Counted from the stretch's first letter, positions 15,217-23,705 are shown. The stretch: 34,902 bases of DNA from Paracoccaceae bacterium (GCA_002708925.1 PAPN01000045.1:1-34902), one strand, 5' to 3'. Notes: generated from the letters alone by a model not told the origin. Numbers and translations: made by a program.

Positions 15217-16635
15217 TCAATAGGCGCCGCGCCCGCTGATCACCGTGCGGACTGTCAGCGCGATCAGGATCAGATCCAGCAGCACCGAGCGCGAGCGCGC
15301 ATAGGCCACATCCATCTGGATCATCTTTTCAAAGCTGATGTCGGCGCGGCCTGACACCTGCCATACGCCGGTCAGGCCGGGGCGGACGGACAGGCGCTCC
15401 AGTGCGGGGGCGGGGTAGGCGGCCACTTCTTCGGGCAGGGCCGGGCGGGGGCCGACCACGGACATATGCCCCAGCAGGATGTTCAGGATCTGCGGCAGCT
15501 CATCCAGAGACGAGCGGCGCAGCAACCGGCCCACACGCGTCACCCGCGGATCGTTGCGGGATTTGAAGCAGATACCGTCCCGATCCGAGCTGGCCAGAAG
15601 CGCCGCGCGCCGTTCCGCCGCATCCACATGCATCGAGCGGAACTTGATCATCCGAAAGGGACGCCCATCGCGCCCCACCCGTTCCTGGGTAAAAAAGACC
15701 GGGCCCCGGCTGTCCAGCCTGATCGCCAGAGCGGTCAGCGCGAACAGCGGCGTCAGGGCCAGCAGGCCGCAGGCGCTAAGCGTCAGATCCAATGCGCGCT
15801 TGGCGATCTGGGCGGGGCTGGGGCGCGGCAGGGCATGGCGCATCGCGCGGGCCAGAAAGGTGACATTGCCGATCAGATAGCGGCGGGCCATGCGGCGGGG
15901 CTCGATTGCCAGGCGCCAGACCCATTCGGCCCGCGCCCGGCGCACCGGCTTGGGGGCGCGTTTCACATTGCCGGCCAGAAAATCGAACAAGGCCCCAACC
16001 CCCAGCCGCAGCTGCGGCGACAGGCGCGCGCCATTGCGATCCAGCCACAGCTCTTGCAGCGGAACGCCCAGAGCGACCAGCAGAATATCCGCGCCCGAGG
16101 CATTGATGGTGTGAATGGCGGCGTCCTCGTTCTGCGCATCCTGATACCCGTTCAGCGTGCCCGCGATTTTCAACCCCGGAATGGTCAGGCACAGCCGGTC
16201 CGCCGCCGCCTGCGCGGTGCCCGGACGCCCGCCCAGCAGAAACACGGATTTGCCGCGCCGCGCCGCCTCGGCCAGCAGGGCCGGGGTGAAATCGGTGCCG
16301 TTCAGGTTCTCTGCCAGCCGATTGCCCTGCATCCGCGCGGCCAGCTCAACGCCGATCCCGTCCGGCAGGACATAATCGGCCCGCGCCAGCGCCGCGCCAT
16401 AGGCCGGATTCTGCGCACGGATATTGGCGCAATGCGCATTGAGAAAAAACACCTGCCGCGCCGCGCTGCCGCTAAGCAGCGCCTGCACCGTTTCATGAGT
16501 GGTGGCAGTAACGACGGGCAGTCCCAGAATGGGAAGCGTCGGCAGGCTCCCATCCGCGCAGCGCGGTTTGGGATAGGCGGGGATGCGTGTGAAAGGACGG
16601 GCATCGGCGGCGGGGAAAACTTGGGTCATCTGCAT
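15217..16635 (-). CDS. Fused WecG/TagA glycosyltransferase and initiating sugar-phosphate transferase
   Basis: A 472-residue two-domain enzyme. Residues about 25-230 are a WecG/TagA/CpsF (GT26) glycosyltransferase: FFLNAHCANI, ADYVLPDGIGVEL, LNGTDFTPALL, LLGGRPGTAQ, ALGVPLQELW and a RAPKPVRRARAEWVWRL tail. From about residue 276 a bacterial sugar transferase (monotopic phosphoglycosyl transferase) follows: KRALDL, a re-entrant hydrophobic stretch, GPVFFTQERVGRDG, MIKFRSMH, SLDELPQ (catalytic Asp-Glu), VGPRP and RPGLTGVWQVSGR. The second domain should place the first sugar phosphate on undecaprenyl phosphate and the first should add the next sugar. GAGG lies 7 nt before the ATG at 16635. It is a single-gene unit behind box C. 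Confidence 0.88.
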   Translation of the reverse strand: MQMTQVFPAADARPFTRIPAYPKPRCADGSLPTLPILGLPVVTATTHETVQALLSGSAARQVFFLNAHCANIRAQNPAYGAALARADYVLPDGIGVELAARMQGNRLAENLNGTDFTPALLAEAARRGKSVFLLGGRPGTAQAAADRLCLTIPGLKIAGTLNGYQDAQNEDAAIHTINASGADILLVALGVPLQELWLDRNGARLSPQLRLGVGALFDFLAGNVKRAPKPVRRARAEWVWRLAIEPRRMARRYLIGNVTFLARAMRHALPRPSPAQIAKRALDLTLSACGLLALTPLFALTALAIRLDSRGPVFFTQERVGRDGRPFRMIKFRSMHVDAAERRAALLASSDRDGICFKSRNDPRVTRVGRLLRRSSLDELPQILNILLGHMSVVGPRPALPEEVAAYPAPALERLSVRPGLTGVWQVSGRADISFEKMIQMDVAYARSRSVLLDLILIALTVRTVISGRGAY

Positions 16636-16788
16636 GGGGCAACCTCGGGGGTGTGGATGGGTTCGGGATTGCCCTGAGCGTGCCGCCCTGACCCTGCGCC
16701 GCGCAATCAGGCGGGCGGACAGGTTCGGGGGGCGTTGGTTTGGTCGGGGCTGCCGATAGGGTGCCCAAGATGCGCTGACGCCCCGGAA

Positions 16789-16806
16789 CCCATCCGTCCG
16801 GATAGG
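16789..16806. promoter_or_regulatory. EPS box C: palindrome between wecG-PGT fusion and response regulator
   Basis: CCCATCCGTCCGGATAGG is the third copy. It is 97 nt upstream of the rightward response-regulator start (16904) and 153 nt upstream of the leftward fusion gene start (16635). If the response regulator binds it, the regulator controls its own gene. A weaker half-site (GATAGGG) lies at about 16755-16761. Confidence 0.7.
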
Positions 16807-16903
16807 TGGGCTGCCCGAACGCGCGGGGGGGCTTTGGGATAAACGCTTGAGTTCGCGGGGCGCTGAGGATTTAATCGCTCATAGATAGAGAGAGAAAAAC
16901 CGA

Positions 16904-17518
16904 TTGCGTATTCTGATAGCCGATGACCATGAATTGCTGCGCGACACGCTTGTTGCGTTCCTGAGTGCCGAGGGCGGGCTGGAGACAGACACCGTTGGCT
17001 CGTTCGATGAGGCCCGTGCGCTGATCGAGGGCGGTCAAAGCTATGATCTGGTGCTGCTGGACTACAAGATGCCAGGCATGAACGGGCTGGACAGCCTGCG
17101 CCAGGCGCTGCAGATGCGCGATGGTCTGAGGGTGGCGCTGATCTCGGGCGAGGCCACGCGCGCCATTGCCGAAGAAGCACTGGAGGCCGGCGCGGCCGGG
17201 TTCGTCCCCAAAACGCTGCCTGCCAAGTCGCTGGTCAACGCGATCAAATTCATGGCCATGGGCGAACAATACGCCCCCATCGCCTTCATGACCGCCGAAG
17301 AAGAAGAGGCCGTCAACCCGCTGGCCGAGAAGCTGACAACCCGCGAGATGCAGGTTCTGAAGGGGCTGACCGAGGGCAAATCCAACAAGGAAATCGCCCG
17401 CGATCTGGACCTGACCGAGCCGACGATCAAGCTGCATATGAAGACGCTCTATCGCAAACTTGAGGTGTCGAACCGGACGCAGGCGGCGATCGTGGCGCGC
17501 GATGCGGGGGTGTTTTGA
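16904..17518 (+). CDS. LuxR/NarL-family response regulator, EPS control
   Basis: A 204-residue response regulator. The receiver domain (1-120) shows Asp7-Asp8 in IADDHE, phospho-acceptor Asp53 in LLDYKMPGMNG, Ser81 in LISGEA and Lys103 in VPKT. The LuxR-type DNA-binding domain (about 143-200) shows LTTREMQVLKGLTEGKSNKEIA and TIKLHMKTLYRKL. The only usable start is TTG at 16904, because an in-frame stop TAG lies 15 nt before it; there is only a loose GAGAGAG ribosome site, so expression may be kept low. It sits among EPS genes with four matching palindromes upstream of their units, the kind of target NarL-type dimers bind. Its likely phosphate donor is the HPt domain of the kinase at 12069. 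Confidence 0.9.
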   Translation: MRILIADDHELLRDTLVAFLSAEGGLETDTVGSFDEARALIEGGQSYDLVLLDYKMPGMNGLDSLRQALQMRDGLRVALISGEATRAIAEEALEAGAAGFVPKTLPAKSLVNAIKFMAMGEQYAPIAFMTAEEEEAVNPLAEKLTTREMQVLKGLTEGKSNKEIARDLDLTEPTIKLHMKTLYRKLEVSNRTQAAIVARDAGVF

Positions 17519-17530
17519 CCGGCCCACGCA

Positions 17531-17548
17531 CCCATCCGATCGGATAGG
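17531..17548. promoter_or_regulatory. EPS box D: palindrome upstream of wzc-like/wzy-like operon
   Basis: CCCATCCGATCGGATAGG is the fourth and most symmetric copy, with one mismatched pair only. It starts 12 nt after the response-regulator stop and ends 90 nt before the start of the co-polymerase gene. Its place between two same-direction genes argues that the wzc-like operon has its own regulated promoter. Confidence 0.7.
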
Positions 17549-17638
17549 GGCCTAGCCATTTCCCCAAGAGGACCATCCAAGCGCGCGGCACAAATGCGGC
17601 GCGTTTCGCGTTAGGGATGTAGCCAAAGGAGACATCCA

Positions 17639-19102
17639 ATGGTTACCAGGCCCCACCCCGCAATTTCCCCAAAACCTGCCTTGCCCAGCCTGTGGCGCAT
17701 CCCTCTGCGTCTGCTGTCGGTGCGGCGGGTGTTGCGGGGGGGGCGTCTGGACGATCTGGGCCGGCTGCCGCGCTATTTGGGGTTTTTCCTGCTGGGCGCG
17801 GCGCTGATCTGGGCGCCGATCACGGGCTATCTGAAAACCGCGCCGCTGCGCTATGCCTCGCATGGGTCGCTGATCCTGCCTGGCTCGGGCGCGTCGGCCT
17901 CGGTGAATCTCAATGAGATCGGGCAGGCCTCGTCCTATGCTAATTCGGCCTTTGCCAGCAATGCGATCAGCCCGACGGAAACCTACAAACGCCTGCTGGC
18001 CGCGGATCGGATCGTTCAGGCTGCGGCCGATCGGGTGGGGGTCCAGCCGCGGGCCTTTGGCAAACCGCGCGTGACCCTGGTGGATCAGACCGGCATGATT
18101 CACCTGCGTCTGGACGGCCCCAGCCCGGCGCAGGCGCAGGCCCGCGCGCAGGCGCTGCTGAACGCCTTCTTCGAGGAACTGGACCGCCTGCGCCAGGACG
18201 AACAGCAAACCCGCGAGGGCGGCGGGCAGGGTGCCATTCAGGAATATTACGCCTCGGTGCAGGCGACGCGTGCCGCGATCACTGCCCTGCAACGGGAAAC
18301 CGGGCTGCATTCGGCGGGGCAATATAAGGAGCAAGTCGCCGCCAATGACCGTCTGCGCGATCAGCTGGAAACCCTGCGCGCTCAGCTGCAACAGCGCAGC
18401 GGGGCCGTGGCCAAACTGTCCACACAGCTGGGGGTCAGCCCCGATCAGGCGGCTGCGGCGCTGAAGCTTTTTGCCGATCGCGAATACCTGACGATGATGA
18501 CGCAAATGGCCCAGAGCGCCTCGGATCTGGCCGGTTTGCGGGCGCGCTTTGGCCCGCAGCATCCCGATGTGACCCGTGCGCGGGCGGCGCATGAAGCCGA
18601 GCAGCGCCTGACACTGGCGCGCGCCACCGCGCTGACCGGGCTAAGCGCGCAGGCGCTGGCGCATCTGGATCTGGCTCCGGATGGGGCCCGAGCGGATTTG
18701 CTGTCTGAACTGGTCCGCCAGGAAACCGAGCGCGCGGGGCTGCACGCGCAGACCGAAACCCTGGCGCGGCGTCTGATGCGTGAAACCGCCCGTCTGGACC
18801 GCGCCGCCCCCCAGGCCGCGCAGCTGGAGGATATGCAGCGTGATTTCGACGTGGCCGAGGCGGTCTTTGCCTCTGCCATTGCGCGGGCGCAATCGTCGAA
18901 ATCGGACATCTATGCCTCGTATCCGCTGGTGCAGGTGCTGGAAGACCCGACCCTGGCCGAGCGCCCCAGCTCTCCTAATCGGAAACTGGCGCTGGTGGCC
19001 GGGGCAGGCGCAACAGTGTTCCTGCTGATCGGGCTGGCCATGGGCTGGGTCCGCCGCCGCCTGATCGACGGGCTGCTGGGCACAAAGGCGGCCCGGTCAT
19101 GA
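17639..19102 (+). CDS. Polysaccharide co-polymerase (Wzz/Wzc-like, no kinase domain)
   Basis: A 487-residue inner-membrane chain-length/export protein. TM1 lies at about residues 46-66 (GFFLLGAALIWAPITGYL). A Wzz-like periplasmic domain follows, then a long Ala/Gln/Leu-rich coiled coil (about 190-400). TM2 is near the end (about 455-473), preceded by the family's Pro-rich signature LAERPSSPNRKL. The cytoplasmic tail is only about 15 residues, so the tyrosine autokinase domain of Wzc is absent, and no separate BY-kinase gene is seen in the window. It should set chain length and link synthesis to the Wza-like channel. AGGAG lies about 8 nt before the ATG. Its stop overlaps the next start (ATGA). 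Confidence 0.85.
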   Translation: MVTRPHPAISPKPALPSLWRIPLRLLSVRRVLRGGRLDDLGRLPRYLGFFLLGAALIWAPITGYLKTAPLRYASHGSLILPGSGASASVNLNEIGQASSYANSAFASNAISPTETYKRLLAADRIVQAAADRVGVQPRAFGKPRVTLVDQTGMIHLRLDGPSPAQAQARAQALLNAFFEELDRLRQDEQQTREGGGQGAIQEYYASVQATRAAITALQRETGLHSAGQYKEQVAANDRLRDQLETLRAQLQQRSGAVAKLSTQLGVSPDQAAAALKLFADREYLTMMTQMAQSASDLAGLRARFGPQHPDVTRARAAHEAEQRLTLARATALTGLSAQALAHLDLAPDGARADLLSELVRQETERAGLHAQTETLARRLMRETARLDRAAPQAAQLEDMQRDFDVAEAVFASAIARAQSSKSDIYASYPLVQVLEDPTLAERPSSPNRKLALVAGAGATVFLLIGLAMGWVRRRLIDGLLGTKAARS

Positions 19103-20442
19103 GGCCGCTCAACCCGGCCGAGGCGCTGATCTGGCGCGCGCTGATCTGGACATGGCCGTTCTATGCCATCGGCGCGCTGTATCTGGTGGGGCCGGTTCTG
19201 GGGTGGCTGCTGGCCGGGCTGGCGGTGCTGTCGCTGTATCTGGGCCCCGCGATCCGCACCGACCTGCGCGCCACGGGCCCGATCCCGCCTGTTGTCTGGG
19301 CGTGGATCGCGGGTATGGCGGTGATGCTGGTGGCGCTGTGGGTGGGCCATCTGGACTGGGGCCTGGGGCTGAAGAAGACGATCAAATCCTCAATCGGATG
19401 GGCCAAGGGCTGGGCGCTGCTGGCGCTGTTCATTCTGGCTGGTGCCATCCTGCCGATCCGGCGCGAGCTGCTGGTGCGGGCGCAATGCGTGGTGGGGGCG
19501 TGGACGCTGGCTCTGGCGCCGCTGCTGCTGGTGGCGCCCTATGTGGGGCTGCCGTCCAGGCTGTTTACCTCGCCGTTCAAGGCCGTGGGCGGGCCGGGGC
19601 CTGAATATTTCTCGGTTTATCTGTATACGCTGGATCCGGCCAGCTGGACGCCGCGCTGGCAGTTCTTTGCGCCCTGGTCGCCCTTTGCGGCCTTGCTGGG
19701 GGTGATGATGGTGCTGTTCGCGCTGGAGGAAAAGAACCGCCGCTGGATGTGGGTTGGGCTGACGGCGGGGGTGCTGATGATCCTGGCCTCGAAATCGCGC
19801 ATGGGGCTGGTGGGGCTGGTGGCCTGCACGATCGGCCCGCGGATGCTGCCGCTGATCCTGCGCGGCTGGGCCTGGCAGGTGCTGGCGGGGGGGACGGCCT
19901 CGATGGCGGTGCTGGGCGGGGCGATCTGGAACAGTCTTCAGGCGGGGGTGAACGCATTTGCCTCGGCGCGGGCAGATAGCACGCGAGTGCGCGCAACGCT
20001 GCAACGCATTGCCTCTGAGCGCTGGCAGAATGAGGCCTACTGGTTCGGCCATGGCACCGTCCAGCCCGGTCCGCATCTGGTGGAATACATGCCGATCGGC
20101 AGCCATCACACCTGGTATGGGCTGCTGTTCGTCAAGGGGCTGGTGGGCTTTGCCGCCCTGCTGGTGCCGCTGCTGTGGCAGATCGGTCTGGGGCTGTGGG
20201 ATGCGGCGCGCGGGCCACGCGGGCGGCTGCCTCTGGGGATTGTCATGACGTTTGTCCTGCTGTCCTTTGGCGAGAATATCGAGATCGAGGCCTATATGCT
20301 GTGGCCCGGATTGCTGATTCTGGGGCGTCATGCGCGTGAGCTGGAGACCGAACGGACCGGGCTGCGCGCTGAGGGTGATTCGCGCCCTTTGCGGGGCATA
20401 AATACGTTGCCTGCTGGGGCCGAGAAGGGGCCAAACCCCTAA
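19099..20442 (+). CDS. O-antigen ligase/polymerase-like membrane protein (probable Wzy)
   Basis: A 447-residue protein with about ten or more hydrophobic helices and a large periplasmic loop around residues 280-350. The loop contains a conserved Arg-rich stretch (STRVRATLQRIASERW) and FGHGTVQPGPHLVEYMPIGSHHTWYGLLFVKGLVG, the pattern typical of the O-antigen ligase superfamily (Wzy_C). Together with the flippase and co-polymerase it most likely polymerises the repeat units on the periplasmic side. WaaL-type ligases share the fold, so ligase function is not excluded. Its start overlaps the co-polymerase stop by 4 nt, so they are coupled. The tail after residue 410 is hydrophilic and probably cytoplasmic. 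Confidence 0.8.
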   Translation: MRPLNPAEALIWRALIWTWPFYAIGALYLVGPVLGWLLAGLAVLSLYLGPAIRTDLRATGPIPPVVWAWIAGMAVMLVALWVGHLDWGLGLKKTIKSSIGWAKGWALLALFILAGAILPIRRELLVRAQCVVGAWTLALAPLLLVAPYVGLPSRLFTSPFKAVGGPGPEYFSVYLYTLDPASWTPRWQFFAPWSPFAALLGVMMVLFALEEKNRRWMWVGLTAGVLMILASKSRMGLVGLVACTIGPRMLPLILRGWAWQVLAGGTASMAVLGGAIWNSLQAGVNAFASARADSTRVRATLQRIASERWQNEAYWFGHGTVQPGPHLVEYMPIGSHHTWYGLLFVKGLVGFAALLVPLLWQIGLGLWDAARGPRGRLPLGIVMTFVLLSFGENIEIEAYMLWPGLLILGRHARELETERTGLRAEGDSRPLRGINTLPAGAEKGPNP

Positions 20443-21074
20443 AATCCCCGAGATTGGTTCGACATTGGCGACAATTGACCCTGCGGAAGTTTGAAATTGG
20501 GCGAAAATGTGTCACCCAGGCGGCTGAATTGGGAAATGTGGCATTGTTCGCAATTCGGGAACAGTTTTGCAGCTATAAGGCGCAGGATTCCCGCAGGGGT
20601 TGCGGGTTCGGGGCGTATCTTGCGGTAAAATCTCAATTTGTCACTAAATTTGAGCCTCATATTGTCTACATTCATTGCAAATTCCCCGTGCTGGCTGATC
20701 AAATTTGTCACAAAATGGGGCGAAACCGGGCAATTCCGTGGAAATCCTGTCTTTTTTGGGGCCATGGCTTTGGCTAGATTTCAATGGACAGCCCGACTGG
20801 GGGGCGAAGTCTATGGCCACTGGGGCGGCCATTGGAACCGTTGCGCATCACTGATGCGAAGCTGCTGACGTACCACATCTGTGTAATCCTGGGGGGGAAA
20901 ACAGGTCAGGTACTGGATCGGAAAGACCAACGCCGGAATGCGTTTCCGGTGCCGGGACAGGTTTGCTTCGCTGACGGCTGATTGCGCGACATTGTGGAAA
21001 TGGGCATGGGCCTCGCGCCCGCTTGTCTAAGGATAAGGCCGCAAGGCGCGAGAGTCTGGTGAAAGAGGTTTGTC
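20443..21074. other. 632-nt non-coding stretch before the RTX-Hint genes
   Basis: No convincing gene is present: frames of up to about 108 codons exist on both strands but lack ribosome sites and protein-like composition. The first half is distinctly more AT-rich than its surroundings. It holds a direct repeat AATTTGTCACWAAA (20635-20648 and 20702-20715) and a related GTGTCACCC near 20508. No EPS-box copy is visible. The promoter of the following RTX gene should lie here; I cannot point to a confident -35/-10 pair. Confidence 0.6.
20635..20715 (+). repeat. Direct repeat AATTTGTCACWAAA, two copies
   Basis: AATTTGTCACTAAA at 20635-20648 and AATTTGTCACAAAA at 20702-20715 are 67 bp apart (start to start) in the long non-coding region before the RTX-Hint genes. 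They could be regulator sites; nothing else supports this. Confidence 0.45.
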
Positions 21075-23348
21075 ATGGCTAATTTGTTTTTGGATTGGGG
21101 TGCCATTGGGGCAACCAACGCGGCTGTAACGGGATCGTCAACTGTGGACACTGGCGGGGTGAATGTCACCGTCGGCTTTACCCCCGTTGATGAAAGTGCC
21201 GAAGCCTACGTCATGGCAACAGACACTTACGTTGCGCCGGGCGAGGTGTTCGACGCTGGCGATTCCGTGCTGAAACTGCTGGGATCGGGCGGCGAGGGCG
21301 GCCGGGACACCACCTCGGTTGTGTCGCTGGATTTTGCTTCGGCCGACGATGCCTATGGTGACGAAGTTCAGGATGTCAGTTTCCGCATTTCGGATATTGA
21401 CGGCGGCGCGGACCCCTACACCGAGGGCGGCACCTCGATGCTGGATGTGGTGACCGTGCGCGCCTATGATGCGCATGGCAACGTGGTCCCTGTGACCCTG
21501 ACCCCCGGCAGCGCCGTTGGCGTGACCGGCGATGACATGACCGGCGGCGGTGCCAATTTCGAACCCACGGACGCCGAGGGCTCGGCTCTGGTGGAAATCG
21601 CCGGCCCCGTGGCCCGGATCGAGATCGAATACGCCAACGAAGGCGACGGCGCGCAGCGCGTCTATGTCACCGATGTGCATTTCGAAACCATCGACTGCGA
21701 TGAACCCGAAGAGCCGGGCGAGCGCGACGGTATCGTTCTGGGTACTGGCGGGGACGATCTGATCGACACCTCGTATGACGGCGATCCCGATGGCGATTTC
21801 GTGGATGCGGGCGATAATATCTTCCCCGGCAATGACCCCGACGATGACGTGATCCAGGCCGGTGACGGCGATGACACCATCCTGGGCGGCAATGGCGAAG
21901 ACACGATCGAGGCCGGTGACGGCGCCGATGAGGTCTATGGCGGTGACAACCACGATGTCATCTATGGCGACGATACCGTGCCGGATGCCACCGATCTGCC
22001 CGATCTGGGCTATCCGGGGCTGTATGGCTCGGACGCGGACCCGGATAACAACCGTGACTATATCGACGGCGGTGACGGCGCGGATGAGATCTATGGCGGC
22101 GATGACGCGGACACCATTCTGGGCGGTCTGGGCGCTGACACGATTGACGGCGGCATTGACGCCGACCTGATCGATGGGGGCTCGGGCCATGACACGATCA
22201 TCGGCGGCGAGGGCTCGGACACGATCAACGCGGGTTCGGGCGATGACCTCATCTACGGCGGGCTGGACCCGATCTATCCCGACTCGGTGAATATCGAGGA
22301 TGACTCTGACCTGCGCCCCGAAAACGGCCGCGATCTGATCCACGGTGAAACCGGCGACGACACCATCTTTGGGGCCGATGACGACGACACCCTGTATGGC
22401 GACGCGGGCAATGACTTCCTGGATGGCCAGATCGACGAAGACCTGGTGATCGGCGGCAATGGCGATGACACCCTGTTCGGCGGCGACGGCGACGATACGC
22501 TGGTTGGCGGCTCGGGCGTGGATAACATGACCGGCGGCGCGGATCGCGATACCATCATCGGCATCGAAGCGGGCGAACATGCCAGCGGTGACGAGGATGG
22601 CGATGACTGGGATACGCTGATCCTGACGGGCGGCAATGCGCGTGTGGGCACCACCACGACAGACAGTGATGGCAACGGCTTTGACGGGACCATCGAATAT
22701 CTGGATGACGACGGCAATGTGATCGGCACCGCGACCTTCGAAAATATCGAGGAAATCGTGCCCTGCTTTACCCCCGGCACCCGGATTGCCACGCCTCAGG
22801 GCGCGCGTCTGGTGCAGGATCTGAAGGAAGGCGACAAGGTCCTAACCCGTGACAACGGCATTCAAGAGATCCGCTGGGTCGGCGCCAAGCAGTTGACCGG
22901 GCTGGAACTGGCGCAGACCCCGCACCTGAAACCCGTGCTGATCAAGGCCGGCGCCCTGGGCAATGGCCTGCCGGAACGCGACATGATGGTGTCGCCCAAC
23001 CACCGGATGCTGGTGAATAGCGACAAGGCTGCGCTCTATTTCGAAGAGCGCGAGGTCCTGGCCGCAGCCAAGCACCTGGTCGGGATGGACGGCATCCACA
23101 ACGTGGACGTGATGGGCACCACCTACATCCATTTCATGTTCGACCGGCACGAGGTCGTCCTGTCGGATGGCGCCTGGACCGAGAGCTTCCAGCCGGGGGA
23201 TTACACCCTGAACGGTATCGGCGATGCGCAGCGTCAGGAAATCCTGGAGCTGTTCCCCGAACTGGCCACGCAGGACGGTATTCGGGATTATGCCGCCGCG
23301 CGCCGCTCGCTGAAGTCCTATGAGGCCCGTCTGCTGGTGAACGGCTAA
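21075..23348 (+). CDS. RTX-repeat protein with C-terminal Hint domain (first of pair)
   Basis: A 757-residue acidic, Asp/Gly-rich protein. Residues 1-210 are a beta-rich domain without a signal peptide. From about 222 to 490 come RTX nonapeptide repeats (GGxGxDxxx, such as GGNGEDTIEAGDGADEVYGG) that bind calcium once outside the cell. A Hint_2 domain starts at Cys564 (PCFTPGTRIATPQG) and runs to the end, with LKEGDKVLTRDNG, VSPNHRMLV and a final FQPGDYTLNGIG region. RTX proteins usually leave by type I secretion; no transporter is in the window. Whether the Hint domain cleaves itself is not known here. AGAGG lies 7 nt before the ATG. A close relative follows 357 nt downstream. Confidence 0.88.
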   Translation: MANLFLDWGAIGATNAAVTGSSTVDTGGVNVTVGFTPVDESAEAYVMATDTYVAPGEVFDAGDSVLKLLGSGGEGGRDTTSVVSLDFASADDAYGDEVQDVSFRISDIDGGADPYTEGGTSMLDVVTVRAYDAHGNVVPVTLTPGSAVGVTGDDMTGGGANFEPTDAEGSALVEIAGPVARIEIEYANEGDGAQRVYVTDVHFETIDCDEPEEPGERDGIVLGTGGDDLIDTSYDGDPDGDFVDAGDNIFPGNDPDDDVIQAGDGDDTILGGNGEDTIEAGDGADEVYGGDNHDVIYGDDTVPDATDLPDLGYPGLYGSDADPDNNRDYIDGGDGADEIYGGDDADTILGGLGADTIDGGIDADLIDGGSGHDTIIGGEGSDTINAGSGDDLIYGGLDPIYPDSVNIEDDSDLRPENGRDLIHGETGDDTIFGADDDDTLYGDAGNDFLDGQIDEDLVIGGNGDDTLFGGDGDDTLVGGSGVDNMTGGADRDTIIGIEAGEHASGDEDGDDWDTLILTGGNARVGTTTTDSDGNGFDGTIEYLDDDGNVIGTATFENIEEIVPCFTPGTRIATPQGARLVQDLKEGDKVLTRDNGIQEIRWVGAKQLTGLELAQTPHLKPVLIKAGALGNGLPERDMMVSPNHRMLVNSDKAALYFEEREVLAAAKHLVGMDGIHNVDVMGTTYIHFMFDRHEVVLSDGAWTESFQPGDYTLNGIGDAQRQEILELFPELATQDGIRDYAAARRSLKSYEARLLVNG

Positions 23349-23705
23349 GCTCTCTATACTCTTTGCAGCGACCTGCCCGGCCTGTTCGGGCGGGTGCGGG
23401 AATAGGGGGCGGGGCTGTCCTCTGTTCCTTGCGAATTCCCTGCTCTGGGCACTGCCTGGAGCAGGGTTTTTAACTTTGAGGCGAAACAATCGCCCCATTT
23501 CCCCCGGATTTCTGCGGAAAAACCCTATTCGCGCCCCATTCTTGCCGGGAAACCCTTGTGTAACCAATGCGCGATAAGTTCCGGACATCGCCGGGACACA
23601 GGTATTGAGGCAAAGTCACATGCGGAGCACACACATTCCGTCCGCGCGTGTGCTGGGCAGCGCAGCCCAGACACAGGGGCCTTGCCAAACATTGGAGTCG
23701 GCAAG
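23349..23705. other. 357-nt gap between the two RTX-Hint genes
   Basis: The gap holds a GC-rich hairpin near 23371-23395 and the strong terminator at 23438-23471. The remainder (about 23472-23705) should carry the promoter of the second RTX-Hint gene. I see no convincing promoter boxes and no additional gene. Confidence 0.6.
23438..23471 (+). terminator. Rho-independent terminator after the first RTX-Hint gene
   Basis: CCCTGCTC (23438-23445) pairs perfectly with GAGCAGGG (23459-23466), followed by TTTTT. It lies about 90 nt after the stop and separates the two RTX-Hint genes into different transcripts. Confidence 0.85.

Noticed and set aside
20439..20777. Small frames of about 107 residues on both strands in the long gap
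   Set aside because: No ribosome sites, odd composition and mutual overlap; they look like chance frames in non-coding DNA.
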